Assembly: GCF_002158865.1 (NCBI RefSeq)
Contig: NZ_CP021455.1
Coordinates: 3,472,001 to 3,536,000 of the forward strand
Length of the DNA: 64,000 nt
Reading direction: 5' to 3'
From: Comamonas serinivorans
GTDB taxonomy: Bacteria; Pseudomonadota; Gammaproteobacteria; Burkholderiales; Burkholderiaceae_C
Shown here: piece after piece, positions 40,819-50,059 of the stretch
Position numbering within the stretch: the stretch's first letter is position 1
Layout: each line of letters begins with the position of its first letter
The notes under the pieces: model-generated
What the model saw: only the letters and a program-made list of their open reading frames with translations
Databases searched by the model: none
What the model was told of the DNA's origin: nothing
Translations under genes and position numbers: made by a program

Positions 40819-43500
40819 TCAGGCGGCCAAGGCCTTTTCGACGATCTCGCGCACGTCTTTGCTCAGGCTCGGGTGCGCAGCCACCTTCTGCAGCTCGCCA
40901 TGGGCCGCGCTGCGGTACGGCTCGGCCAGCTTCTTCCAGCGGTCCAGCGCGCGCGCCAGGCGCGCGGCCACCTGCGGGTTGAAGGCGTCGATGGCCAGCA
41001 ATTGCTCACGCCAGAAGGTGTAGCCCGCGCCGTCGGTGCGGTGGAAAGCCGCCGGATTGCCCGTGAAGCTGAAGATCAGCGAACGGGCGCGGTTCGGGTT
41101 GCGGGCGTTGAAGTCGGGATGCCGCAGCAGCGCCTCGACGCGGCCCAGGGCATCGCCGCCGCGGTCCGGGGCTGCCGCCTGCAGGGCGAACCACTTGTCG
41201 ATGACCAGGGCATCGTCGGCAAACAGGTCATGGAACCGGGTCAGTGCCGGCTGGGCCAGCGCATGGCCAGCGTTCACCAACGCGGCCGTGGCGGCGTAGC
41301 GATCGGTCATGTTGCCCGCGTCCTTGGTGCGCTGGTAGGCCTTGCCTGGCCACACGCTGTCGCCGGTTTCGCGCGCTAGCTCGACCAGCATACCCAGGGC
41401 AAGTCCAGCCAATGAACGGCGACCACTGGATACTGGATCTGGACGGTAGGAGCCGTTGTCTTCGTGTTCGTCAAAGGCCCAGGCCCAATCGGCCGCCAGG
41501 TCGCGCGCCAGCTGGCGGCGCGCGGCTTCACGCACCGCGTGCACGCGCTGGGGATCGACGTCGGCCAGTTGCTCGGCCAGGTAGCTTTCGGTGGGCAAGG
41601 TCAGCACCAGCGCCTTGAACGCCGCGTCCAGGTCGCTGCGGCGCAGCGTGCTGCGCAGTGCCGCCACGGCATCGGCCTGGAGTGGCGCAGCCAAGTCACC
41701 GGCGCCGGTCACGGCCGCCAGCAGCTGGCGCATCAGCAGGCGCTGTCCGGCCTCCCAGGCGTTGAAGGGGTCACTGTCCTGCGCCAGCAAGGCCAGCAAC
41801 TCGGCATCACTCAGGTCCTGGTTGAGCACCACCGGCGCACTGAAGCCGCGCAACAGCGACGGCACCGGCTCAGCCGTCACGCGCTCGAACACGAACTGCT
41901 GGCTGGGCTCGGTCAACACCAGGGTGTGTGCCGTGGCCGGCTCGCCACCGTGCAGGCTGACGGCCAGGTCGCCCTGCCCAGGCGCCACCAGCCCCGCGAT
42001 GACGGGGATGACAAAGGGCTGCTTCTCGGCCTGGCCCGGTGTCGCCGGGCAGGTCTGGCTCAGGGTCAAGGTGTAGCGTTGGCCTTCGGCGTCGTACTGG
42101 CCCACGGCGGTGACACGCGGCGTGCCCGCCTGGCTGTACCAGCGCTTGAACTGATCCAGGTGCAGCGCCAGCGTGGACCCGGGGTTGGCGTCGCTCATGG
42201 CCTGCGCGAAATCGTCGCAGGTCACGGCCTGACCGTCGTGACGCTCGAAATACAGCGCCAGCCCCTTGGCAAAGCCTTCGCGGCCCAGCAGGGTCTGGTA
42301 CATGCGGACGACTTCGGCGCCCTTCTCGTACACCGTCACGGTGTAGAAGTTGTTGATCTCGGCGTACTGATCGGGCCGCACCGGGTGCGCCATGGGGCCC
42401 GCGTCCTCGGGAAACTGCACGGTGCGCAGCACCCGCACGTCTTCGATGCGCTTGACGGCACGGGCCGATGCCGTGCGCGCCAGGTCCATGCTGAATTCCT
42501 GATCGCGGAACACGGTCAGGCCTTCCTTCAGGCTCAGCTGGAACCAGTCACGGCAGGTGACGCGGTTGCCGGTCCAGTTGTGGAAGTACTCGTGGCCGAT
42601 CACGCTTTCGATGCCGTCGAAATCGACATCGGTGGCCGTGGCCGGGCTGGCCAGCACGTACTTGGTGTTGAAGATGTTGAGGCCCTTGTTCTCCATGGCG
42701 CCCATGTTGAAGTCGCTGGTGGCGACGACCATGAAGCGCTCCAGGTCGAGCTTGAGGCCGAAGCGGGCCTCGTCCCAGGCCACCGAGTGCATGAGCGACT
42801 GCATGGCGTGCTCGGTCTTGTCCAAGTCGCCGGGGCGCACGTAAATCTGCAGCAGGTGCTCGCTGCCCGATTCGGTGACGATGCGCTGCTCACGTGCCGC
42901 CAGGCAGCCTGCGACGATGGCGAACAGGTAGCAGGGCTTGCGGTGCGGATCGACCCACTTGGCGAAGTGGCGGCCGTCCTCCAACACACCCTGCTCCACC
43001 AGGTTGCCGTTGGACAGCAGCACCGGAAAGCGCTTGCGGTCGGCGCGCAGGGTGACCGAGAAACTGGCCATCACGTCGGGCCGGTCCAGGAAATAGGTGA
43101 TGCGACGAAAGCCCTCGGCTTCGCACTGCGTGAAGAAGGTGTCCTGGCTCAGGTACAGGCCCATGAGCTTGGTGTTCTTCTCGGGGTTGCAGGTGGTGAA
43201 GATCTCCAGGTCAAACTCGTCGGGCAGGCCATCCAGCACCAGCTGGTCGCCGTCCATCTTGAACGAGGTGCCCTGGCCGTTGACCAGCACACGCGCCAGG
43301 TTCAGCTCATCGCCATCCAGGCGCAGCGGCTGCGGGGGTTGTTCGGCATTGCGGCGCACGCGCATGCGGTTGAGCACGCGCGTCTTGGTGGGATCGAGGT
43401 CGAAGCTCAAGTCCACCGTGTCGATCCAATAGGCCGGCGGAGCATAGTCCTCGCGGCGGATCACCGGGGGGGACGCCTGGGCATCACGGGCGTGAAACAT
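40819..43500 (-). CDS. pepN: Aminopeptidase N
   Basis: PepN is a cytosolic M1-family zinc aminopeptidase removing neutral and basic N-terminal residues. The 893-residue product has the exopeptidase motif GAMEN and the zinc motif HEYFHNW with the third ligand in LKEGLTVFRDQEF. The N-terminal beta-domain (IDTVDLSFDLDPTKTRVLNRM) and C-terminal helical domain (FDEHEDNGSYRPDP) match the gammaproteobacterial-type PepN. The ATG at 43500 (MFHARDAQASPP) is a normal start. Confidence 0.96.
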   Translation of the reverse strand: MFHARDAQASPPVIRREDYAPPAYWIDTVDLSFDLDPTKTRVLNRMRVRRNAEQPPQPLRLDGDELNLARVLVNGQGTSFKMDGDQLVLDGLPDEFDLEIFTTCNPEKNTKLMGLYLSQDTFFTQCEAEGFRRITYFLDRPDVMASFSVTLRADRKRFPVLLSNGNLVEQGVLEDGRHFAKWVDPHRKPCYLFAIVAGCLAAREQRIVTESGSEHLLQIYVRPGDLDKTEHAMQSLMHSVAWDEARFGLKLDLERFMVVATSDFNMGAMENKGLNIFNTKYVLASPATATDVDFDGIESVIGHEYFHNWTGNRVTCRDWFQLSLKEGLTVFRDQEFSMDLARTASARAVKRIEDVRVLRTVQFPEDAGPMAHPVRPDQYAEINNFYTVTVYEKGAEVVRMYQTLLGREGFAKGLALYFERHDGQAVTCDDFAQAMSDANPGSTLALHLDQFKRWYSQAGTPRVTAVGQYDAEGQRYTLTLSQTCPATPGQAEKQPFVIPVIAGLVAPGQGDLAVSLHGGEPATAHTLVLTEPSQQFVFERVTAEPVPSLLRGFSAPVVLNQDLSDAELLALLAQDSDPFNAWEAGQRLLMRQLLAAVTGAGDLAAPLQADAVAALRSTLRRSDLDAAFKALVLTLPTESYLAEQLADVDPQRVHAVREAARRQLARDLAADWAWAFDEHEDNGSYRPDPVSSGRRSLAGLALGMLVELARETGDSVWPGKAYQRTKDAGNMTDRYAATAALVNAGHALAQPALTRFHDLFADDALVIDKWFALQAAAPDRGGDALGRVEALLRHPDFNARNPNRARSLIFSFTGNPAAFHRTDGAGYTFWREQLLAIDAFNPQVAARLARALDRWKKLAEPYRSAAHGELQKVAAHPSLSKDVREIVEKALAA

Positions 43501-43713
43501 GGGAAAAATCTCCGTGTGAAACGAGGGTGGTCACCGCTGTCAGGGTGTGGCGCAAGTCCATAACCGTGAATGCGGCTTGAAAGCTTGCGGCAAACCCCAT
43601 ATTTTGCCTGTTCGCCCGCCCGCTGCCGACCAGCCGCCCTTCATCCGCTCACACCGGCGGCCATGGCCGCGCGCCACCGCCGCCCGCGAGCCGCGCCGCG
43701 CGTCAGCCCGCCA

Positions 43714-44076
43714 TCACAAACGGCCCTTGAAATACGCCGCCCGGTCCATGTCCACCACGTCCACGCTGAGCTGCACCAGCATGCCCTCCGGCTTGGGCGT
43801 GTGTTCGCGCAAGACGGCGGCAATGCGCTCGGACAGGTCGCGCTTGGCCTCGGGCGTGCGGCCCGTCAGCAAGCGCAGTTCGGCGTGCACAAAGCCGCGC
43901 GACGCCGTCGCGTCGTTGCCGACGGCAAAACGCGTGGTGCGCGTGACGCGGCTTTTCAGGTCGCACTCGTCCAGCACCTCGCCGCTGGCGATGACGGTCG
44001 CGTTCAGCGCCGTCAACACGGGCACTTCGGGAAAACCGTCGAGGTTGTCGGTGTACTCGACAAACAGGTGGGGCAT
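43714..44076 (-). CDS. 5-carboxymethyl-2-hydroxymuconate isomerase-like tautomerase
   Basis: A 120-residue tautomerase-superfamily protein of the CHMI type, which acts in homoprotocatechuate degradation in characterised members. After Met removal Pro-1 would be the catalytic base (MPHLFVEYTDNLDGF). Conserved parts include SRGFVHAELRLLTGRTPEAK and the C-terminal LSVDVVDMDRAAYFKGRL. The ATG at 44076 is required to expose Pro-1. No other hpa pathway gene is near, so its substrate here is uncertain. Confidence 0.85.
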   Translation of the reverse strand: MPHLFVEYTDNLDGFPEVPVLTALNATVIASGEVLDECDLKSRVTRTTRFAVGNDATASRGFVHAELRLLTGRTPEAKRDLSERIAAVLREHTPKPEGMLVQLSVDVVDMDRAAYFKGRL

Positions 44077-44103
44077 GCATTTCTCCAGTTGACAATGATC
44101 GTC

Positions 44104-44155
44104 ACAGTATGCTGCCACTGCCGATGATTTTTAATCGGCGATGGCACCATACCTC
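44104..44155. repeat. 52-bp palindromic element, copy 10
   Basis: CAGTATG pairs with CATACC-TC in the outer stem; the inner CCGAT/ATCGG uses an A-T pair where most copies have T-A. It lies 6 bp beyond the LysE-family stop codon and 27 bp before the tautomerase start. Confidence 0.92.
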
Positions 44156-44161
44156 TCAAAA

Positions 44162-44800
44162 TCAAGTTCTCTGCAAGGCCAGACGGGCGGCCAGCGCCAC
44201 GAACACGCCCGCCGCAGCCCGATTCAGCCAGCGCTGCGCCCGGGCCGAGCGGGCGAGCTGATCGCGGATCACGCCCGCCAGCAGCACCACGGCCCCAAAC
44301 ACCCCCAGCGTGGCCAGCATGAACAGCAAGCCCAGGCAGACGATCTGCCCGGCCACCGGCCCCCGCCCCGCCTGCACAAACTGCGGCAGCAACGCCAGGA
44401 AGAACAGGCCCACCTTGGGGTTGGTGAGGTTCATGACCACGCCACGCCGCCACATCGCCAGGCGCGTGGGTGGGGCGGTGCGAGCCTGCGCCTCGCCCGG
44501 CACCGCCAGGCTCGCCGGTGCGCGCCACGCGCCCCAGGCCAGGTAGAGCAGGTAGGCGGCGCCCGCCAGCTTCAGCACCGTGAACGCCAGCGGCGACGCG
44601 GCGAACACCGCCGCCAGCCCCAGCGCCACGGCCAGCGTGTGCCCCACCAGGCCGGTGCACAGTCCCACGACCACCCACCACCCCGCGCGCCGGCCCTGCG
44701 TGGCCGACTGCATGAGCACGAACAGGTTGTCGGGCCCGGGCGACAGGCCGAGCAGCACGGCCAGGGAAAAAAAGGTGAGCGCGGTATCCAGGGTGGGCAT
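44162..44800 (-). CDS. LysE/RhtB-family amino acid exporter
   Basis: A 212-residue inner-membrane protein of the LysE/RhtB efflux family with about six membrane segments. Family motifs: FSLAVLLGLSPGPDNLFVLM at the N-terminus with QGRRAGWWVVVGLCTG, and VVMNLTNPKVGLFFLALLPQF in the middle. The exported amino acid cannot be told from sequence. It probably shares a transcript with the downstream tautomerase gene, separated by 52-bp copy 10. Confidence 0.92.
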   Translation of the reverse strand: MPTLDTALTFFSLAVLLGLSPGPDNLFVLMQSATQGRRAGWWVVVGLCTGLVGHTLAVALGLAAVFAASPLAFTVLKLAGAAYLLYLAWGAWRAPASLAVPGEAQARTAPPTRLAMWRRGVVMNLTNPKVGLFFLALLPQFVQAGRGPVAGQIVCLGLLFMLATLGVFGAVVLLAGVIRDQLARSARAQRWLNRAAAGVFVALAARLALQRT

Positions 44801-44974
44801 GGGTGTCAGTCAGTCACAGCAAGCAAACGTCAAGGCGCCGCACGGGCCCAGCGCGACGGCACGATGGGGTCGCAGCGCTGCGCACCGTCGGGCTTCCCGG
44901 CACGGCGCGGCCGCATGGCCGCACGCCGTGGAGACCCGCCCGTCCGCGGCCACACCCGGGGCGGACACGCGGCG

Positions 44975-45295
44975 TCACACCCCGTCCTCCAGCGCCGGCA
45001 GCCCTTGACGCAGGCGTGCGCGGTTGCAGGCGTCCGAGCCGGCTTCCAGCTCGTGGCAGGGTCCCGGTCGCCATTCGTAAATGCCGCAGGCCGTCCGAAC
45101 CCCCAGGGTGCCGGTCAGCGCCGCGCAGCGCGGCGGGCTGTGGTCGGTGCCCCGCATGCGGGCCAGGGTGGCGGTCAGCGGCACCGTCAAGCCATCGGGC
45201 ACGCTGCCGCCTTGGCTCAGCAGCTCGTAGACGCTGAAATCCACGCGAAAACAGGCGCAACAGGCGCCGCAGCTGGTGCAGGGGTTGGAAGGCAT
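44975..45295 (-). CDS. YkgJ-family zinc/iron-cysteine cluster protein
   Basis: A 106-residue protein with the CxxCGACC pattern at its start (NPCTSCGACCACFRVDF) and conserved Cys in RCAALTG, CGIYEWRPGPCHELE. These cysteines define the YkgJ-type cluster family, thought to bind Zn or an Fe-S centre. The ATG at 45295 places CTSCGACC near the N-terminus as in relatives. Function unknown; the neighbours do not help. Confidence 0.88.
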   Translation of the reverse strand: MPSNPCTSCGACCACFRVDFSVYELLSQGGSVPDGLTVPLTATLARMRGTDHSPPRCAALTGTLGVRTACGIYEWRPGPCHELEAGSDACNRARLRQGLPALEDGV

Positions 45296-45588
45296 GGGTT
45301 GGGTGGCAAGCGACGCCACGGCTGAGCGCCACGGCGGCTGAAATTATGCCGGTGGGGGCACTGCACGGAACGATCCCAAGACCACGCACCGGCCCGCTGC
45401 GACTTCGAGCACGTGGATGATGTCGGCCCATGGCCCACATGAGCAACCACCCCGCGGAGACCATTTCATGGCGGTGAGCAGCATCCTCTCCACGCCTCTG
45501 AATGGATGACGAAAATCCCCAGATACTGGCCCGATTCAACCGAGGGTCTCGCGCTGCGCGAGCCGCACAGCACCGCCAGCTGCAGGCC
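45296..45588. other. Intergenic region without recognised features
   Basis: Between the YkgJ gene and the ABC exporter gene, both minus strand. No credible reading frame, terminator or 52-bp element was found. Confidence 0.5.
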
Positions 45589-47742
45589 TCAAGCCGGCGA
45601 CAACCCGGTGAACTGCAAGGCCGCCAGACGCGCGTACAGCTGCCCGTGCGCCAGCAGCGACTCGTGCGTGCCCTGCTCCACCACACGCCCGTGTTCAAAG
45701 ACCAGGATGCGGTCGGCGCGTTGCACCGTCGCCAGGCGGTGCGCAATGACCAAGGTAGTGCGTGGCGGCTGCGCGGCGCCGCCCGTGACGGCGCCGGCAT
45801 CGCGCTCGATGGGGGCCGCTCCCGCCCCCCGCTCCGCCGATGCCCCCGACAGGGGCGACTGCCGTTGCGCCACGGTGGCGTCCAGCGCGGCCTGCACCAT
45901 GCGCTCGCTCTCGGCATCGAGCGCGCTGGTGGCCTCGTCCAGCAGCAGGATGGGCGCGTTTTTCAGCAGCGCCCGGGCAATCGCGATGCGCTGGCGCTGG
46001 CCGCCCGACAGGCGCACGCCATGCTCGCCCAGGTGGGTGTCGTAGCCCTGGGGCAAGGCCTGCAGGAAGTCGTCGGCAAAGGCGGCGCGCGCCGCGGCTC
46101 GCACCTCGGCGTCGCTGGCAGCAGGCCGGCCGTAGCGGATGTTGTCGGCCGCCGTGGCCGAGAACACGGTGGCGTCCTGCGGCACGATGGCCATCTGCTC
46201 GCGCAAGGCCTCCAGCGACCACTCGCGGGCGTCCTGTCCCCACAGCAGCAGCTCGCCCTGCTGCGGGTCGTCAAAGCGTTGCAGCAGGTGGAACAGCGTG
46301 CTTTTGCCAGCGCCGCTCGGGCCGACCAAGGCCACGGTTTCGCCGGCGCGGATGCGCAGATTCACCGCGTCCAACGACGGCGCCAGTGGCCGCGAGGGGT
46401 AGTGGTAGCTGAGGTCGCGCAATTCAATGACCGGAGTATCCCCATGCTCTCGATTTGAATTCATCGGAGATGGCACCATACTGCCAATGGTAGCCTGCGA
46501 CTCCGCAGCACGGGCGTCACGCCCTGGCCCTTGCTCCCTGCCCTCAGGCGCAGCCATCGGTTCACCCGCGACAGGCCCTGGGTCGCCCGCCGACGTGCGG
46601 GCCACCGACGCCGCGCCAGCGGTTGCGCCACCGCCTGCACCTGGCAAGGCGGGCGACGTGATCGCGACCGGCGCCTGCACCAGCTCGACCAGGCGCTCGC
46701 TCGCGCCGGCCGCGCGCAGGATCTCGCCGTACACCTCGCCCAGCACCGCCACCGAGCTGGCCAGCAGCATCACGTAGACGGCGGTCTGCCCCAGCGTGCC
46801 CGCCGTCATGCGCCCATCGAGCACGGCCTGCGTGCCCAAATACAAGCCCCACAGCATGACGGCCGCGTTGGCGATGATGATGAACGCCAGCAGCACGGCC
46901 CGGGCGCGCGTGCGCCGCATGGCGGTGCTGAGGGCGGCCTCCGTGGCGCGGTCAAACCGCGCGGCCTCGCGCCCCTGCGCGTTGAAGGCCTGCACCACGG
47001 GCATGGCACCCAGCACCTCGCCCGCCACGGCGCTGGCGTCCGCCACGCGGTCCTGGCTGGCACGCGACAACTTGCGCACCCGCCGGCCGAACCACATCGC
47101 CGGCAACACCACGCACACCACCGCCACCAGCACCTGCGCCATCATCCAGGCGTTGGTCCACACCAGCATGACGATGGCGCCCAGCCCCGTCACGGCGTTG
47201 CGCAAACCCATGGACAGCGACGACCCCACGACCGACTGCACCAGCGTGGTGTCGGTGGTCAAGCGCGACAACACCTCGCCCACGCGGGTGTGCTCGAAAA
47301 AGGCCGGCGGCTGGGCCAGCACCCGGCGGTACACGGCGTTGCGCAAATCGGCCGTGACGCGCTCGCCCAGCCAGCTGACCATGTAGTAGCGTGCGGCCGA
47401 CAACAGGCCCATCGCCACCGCCACGCCAAACAGCACGCCCATGTGGGTGCGCAGCTGCATCAGCTGCGCGCCACGGTCCGACGCGATCAGGCCCTGGTCG
47501 ATGAGGCCGCGCAGCGCCACCGGAAACGCCAAGGTGGCGGCCGACGAGCCCAGCAGGAACAGCATCGCCAGCACCAGGTGCACCCGGTAAGGCCGCACAA
47601 AGGGCCACAGCGCCGTCAGCGACGTGGGCTTGCCACGCGCACGGGCGTGGGCCGGGCCGGGGGCCTCCGCGGCAGGCGTCTGTGCCATTCCTGGCCGGGC
47701 CTGCGCACCTGCGCCGCCCGTGGATTCGGTGTGTTGTGTCAT
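45589..47742 (-). CDS. ABC exporter (half-transporter: membrane domain fused to ATPase)
   Basis: A 717-residue MsbA/ABCB-like half-transporter that should dimerise in the inner membrane. Six membrane segments (from ALWPFVRPYRVHLVLAMLF) precede an ATPase domain with Walker A GPSGAGKST, signature LSGGQRQRIAIARAL, Walker B ILLLDEATSALD and H-loop VIAHRLATV. Two insertions are odd: an Ala/Gly/Pro-rich linker before the ATPase (about residues 365-437) that includes 52-bp copy 11 read in frame, and about 35 residues of low complexity between D-loop and H-loop (QRQSPLSGASAERGAG...). The ATG at 47742 is preferred; one at 47760 lies within copy 12. Substrate unknown. Confidence 0.92.
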   Translation of the reverse strand: MTQHTESTGGAGAQARPGMAQTPAAEAPGPAHARARGKPTSLTALWPFVRPYRVHLVLAMLFLLGSSAATLAFPVALRGLIDQGLIASDRGAQLMQLRTHMGVLFGVAVAMGLLSAARYYMVSWLGERVTADLRNAVYRRVLAQPPAFFEHTRVGEVLSRLTTDTTLVQSVVGSSLSMGLRNAVTGLGAIVMLVWTNAWMMAQVLVAVVCVVLPAMWFGRRVRKLSRASQDRVADASAVAGEVLGAMPVVQAFNAQGREAARFDRATEAALSTAMRRTRARAVLLAFIIIANAAVMLWGLYLGTQAVLDGRMTAGTLGQTAVYVMLLASSVAVLGEVYGEILRAAGASERLVELVQAPVAITSPALPGAGGGATAGAASVARTSAGDPGPVAGEPMAAPEGREQGPGRDARAAESQATIGSMVPSPMNSNREHGDTPVIELRDLSYHYPSRPLAPSLDAVNLRIRAGETVALVGPSGAGKSTLFHLLQRFDDPQQGELLLWGQDAREWSLEALREQMAIVPQDATVFSATAADNIRYGRPAASDAEVRAAARAAFADDFLQALPQGYDTHLGEHGVRLSGGQRQRIAIARALLKNAPILLLDEATSALDAESERMVQAALDATVAQRQSPLSGASAERGAGAAPIERDAGAVTGGAAQPPRTTLVIAHRLATVQRADRILVFEHGRVVEQGTHESLLAHGQLYARLAALQFTGLSPA
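46433..46484. repeat. 52-bp palindromic element, copy 11, inside a coding region
   Basis: Outer GNAGTAT/ATACTNC and inner TCTCGAT/ATCGGAGA with one wobble-type mismatch. Read on the minus strand it encodes SMVPSPMNSNREHGDTP in frame within the ABC exporter, between the membrane and ATPase domains. Confidence 0.93.
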
Positions 47743-47745
47743 CGC

Positions 47746-47797
47746 GGGGTATGTGGGCATCTCCGTTCACATTTCAACGAAGGTTCAACCATACTGT
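47746..47797. repeat. 52-bp palindromic element, copy 12
   Basis: GTATG/CATAC in the outer stem and CCGTT/AACGA inner. It starts 3 bp upstream of the exporter's ATG (47742) and ends immediately before the stop codon of the small frameshifted gene (47798), filling the whole gap between them. Confidence 0.92.
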
Positions 47798-48024
47798 TCA
47801 GGTGTTTTGATAGCGCGGGGCCAGCATGTCGCCAGTCCCCACCCCGTTGTCGGCGGCGGCCGTCAGCTCGAACACGCTGGACACCACGGCCCCGAACCGA
47901 GACGCCCGCACGGATCGTGCTTGGCCGTGATCAGCGCGTTGCGCATCGGGCGCGCCATGTCGTCCCCGATGGCCTTGGGCATGACATGCGCGGCCAGCTT
48001 GTCGAGGATCTGTGCGTGTTTCAT
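47798..48024 (-). pseudogene. Small gene of unknown family, apparently frameshifted
   Basis: A frame from ATG 48024 reads MKHAQILDKLAAHVMPKAIG, then DDMARPMRNALITAKHDP, after which it drifts into low-quality sequence and stops. A shifted frame continues SVRASRFGAVVSSVFELTAA and then ADNGVGTGDMLAPRYQNT to a stop at 47798, exactly where 52-bp copy 12 begins. Both parts look protein-like, and joining them gives a protein of about 75 residues. I do not recognise the family. A sequencing error or programmed shift could also explain it. Confidence 0.45.
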
Positions 48025-48264
48025 GCGCCGCAATGTGCCACAGGCGCTGCGCACCCCTTTCGTTCCAGATCGAGCGGGTACGCGAAGGCCAGGCGCAGTC
48101 CGTGCGTGGGCACTGGCCACAACGAAGCCGACCCAGCCATCGATCTGGAGAGCGAATCAGTACCCGGGCGCCGGCGAAGGCCTGCGCCGCTGGCCTAGCA
48201 TCCACGTCGCGCATCCGCGTTGTCGGCCCCGGCCAGGCAACGCCCCACACACAGGAGAAAACCC

Positions 48265-49245
48265 ATGCAACGTCGCACCCTGGGCCGCTCGGGCCTGCAA
48301 GTCTCGCCGCTGTGCTTTGGCGGCAACGTGTTCGGCTGGACCGTGAACGAGGCCGAGAGCTTCCGCCTGCTGGACGCCTGGCTGGACGCCGGCTTCAACT
48401 TCATCGACACGGCCGACGTGTATTCGCGCTGGGTGCCCGGACACGCGGGCGGCGAATCGGAAACCATCCTGGGCAAATGGCTGCGCCACAGCGGCAAGCG
48501 CCACCGCATCGTGTTGGCCACCAAGGTCGGCAAGCCCATGGGGCCGGGCCAGGTGGGCTTGTCCCCCAAGTACATCAAGCAGGCCGTCGAGGCCTCGCTC
48601 AAACGTCTGAACACGGATTACATCGACCTGTATCAGTCCCACGACGATGACGTGTCAACGCCGCTTGCCGATACCCTGGGGGCGTTTGCCGATTTGATCC
48701 GCGAGGGCAAGGTGCGCGCCATCGGCGCGTCGAACTACAGCGCCAACCGCCTGGAGCTGGCCCTGGCCACGTCACAGCGCCATGGCTTGCCGCGCTATGA
48801 AAGCCTGCAGCCGCTGTACAACCTGTACGACCGCGCTGCCTACGAAGCAGAACTGGAACCCCTGTGCGCCAGCCGAGGGGTGGGCGTGATCAATTTCTAT
48901 GCCCTGGCCGCCGGCTTTTTGACCGGCAAGTACCGCCGCCCGGCCGATGCCGGCAAGAGCGCGCGAGGCGCCAAGACCGTGTCGCTGTACCTGAACCCGC
49001 GCGGCCTGGCCATCGTCGATGCCCTGCACGAGGTCGCCCGCGAGCTGAACGCCACCCCGGGCCAAGTGGCCCTGGCCTGGCAAATCGCCCGCCCCTCGAT
49101 CACCGCGCCCATCGCCAGCGCCAGCACCTTGCAGCAGCTGAACGAACTGGCGCAGGCCGCGCAGCTGAAGCTGGATGCCGCCACCATCGCCAAACTGGAC
49201 GCCGCCAGCGCCGAGCGCGGCGCCACCCCGAGCGCCAAGGCGTGA
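48265..49245 (+). CDS. Aldo/keto reductase
   Basis: A 326-residue NADPH-dependent TIM-barrel oxidoreductase. Active-site residues are visible: Asp and Tyr in IDTADVYSRW, Lys in LATKVGKP, His in LYQSHDDD. The cofactor-binding C-terminal part includes ITAPIASASTLQQLNEL. It is closest in style to the YajO/AKR11-like group. The ATG at 48265 follows AGGAGA at the right distance. The substrate is unknown; it stands alone. Confidence 0.92.
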   Translation: MQRRTLGRSGLQVSPLCFGGNVFGWTVNEAESFRLLDAWLDAGFNFIDTADVYSRWVPGHAGGESETILGKWLRHSGKRHRIVLATKVGKPMGPGQVGLSPKYIKQAVEASLKRLNTDYIDLYQSHDDDVSTPLADTLGAFADLIREGKVRAIGASNYSANRLELALATSQRHGLPRYESLQPLYNLYDRAAYEAELEPLCASRGVGVINFYALAAGFLTGKYRRPADAGKSARGAKTVSLYLNPRGLAIVDALHEVARELNATPGQVALAWQIARPSITAPIASASTLQQLNELAQAAQLKLDAATIAKLDAASAERGATPSAKA

Positions 49246-50059
49246 GCCGCTTCGTGGCCCCACGTCAGCGGGCCAGGGCTGGCGCAGAGCGATGCGCGCT
49301 GCCCAGCCGCGCGGGTGGCGCTCATTGAAATACGCCGTGGGCCAATCGCGACTGTCCAACGGCCATGGCTCCACTGAAATACACCGCCTCGTCGAGGTCC
49401 TCATGGGTCATGCGTGCCTGCGACGGAAAACCATGATTCAGGCAGATGGCGCGACATCGAGCGACTCCGGCGCATCGCGCGGCCCAGCTCCCCCATTCAC
49501 GGGACGCCCCCTGACAAATCGGCCACCTCATCATGGGCCCTGCGCCGATGCGCCCGGTTGCTCAGACCCAACTCGCGCGCGGGCTGCAGAACACACAAGC
49601 TCAACCCGAACGCGCGAATTCGGCTTGCCGACGCCAGCCGGCGAGCGACTTGGGCCGCCGCTCAGCGCCTGGCGCCCTGACGTGCGAGAAAGGGGTGGGC
49701 AGACTGCGCCGATTTGCCGTCCACAGCGCTGCTGTAGTCGCAGGGTAGCGTGCCGCTGCCGCTGTTGCCGCTCTGGCTGGTGCTCACGCGAGCTCGCACC
49801 GGCCTGGTCATCCAGGCGGCGCTCACGCATCCCCAGATGGCTGAGGCCCAAGGGCACAACGCGCCGACCACGCCGAGATGGAGAAGGGCCGCCAACGCGT
49901 GAGGCTGAGAAGCTGGTCTTGGGCGAGCCGGCCAGGCTGCGGACAGCCACAGCGGGCACTCGACCGCATCCAGGCTCAATCCAGTCCGTTCCCTCGAGCG
50001 CGAACCGCCGGCGCTTGGCTCGACGTCAAGACACGCACGGGGTCGACGCTCGGTCCGCC
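49246..50059. other. Long intergenic region without recognised genes
   Basis: About 800 bp between convergent aldo/keto reductase and esterase genes. Open frames exist on both strands but none has a family motif, plausible codon pattern or ribosome-binding site. Near 49330-49420 two short similar pieces (GTATTTCAGTGG and GTATTTCAATGAG on the minus strand) may be debris of an old gene. Confidence 0.5.

Noticed and set aside
43556..43612. Possible further copy of the 52-bp element upstream of pepN
   Set aside because: It has CCATA near each end and a TTGAAAG-type middle, but the outer stem and CCGTT/AACGG inner stem are absent.
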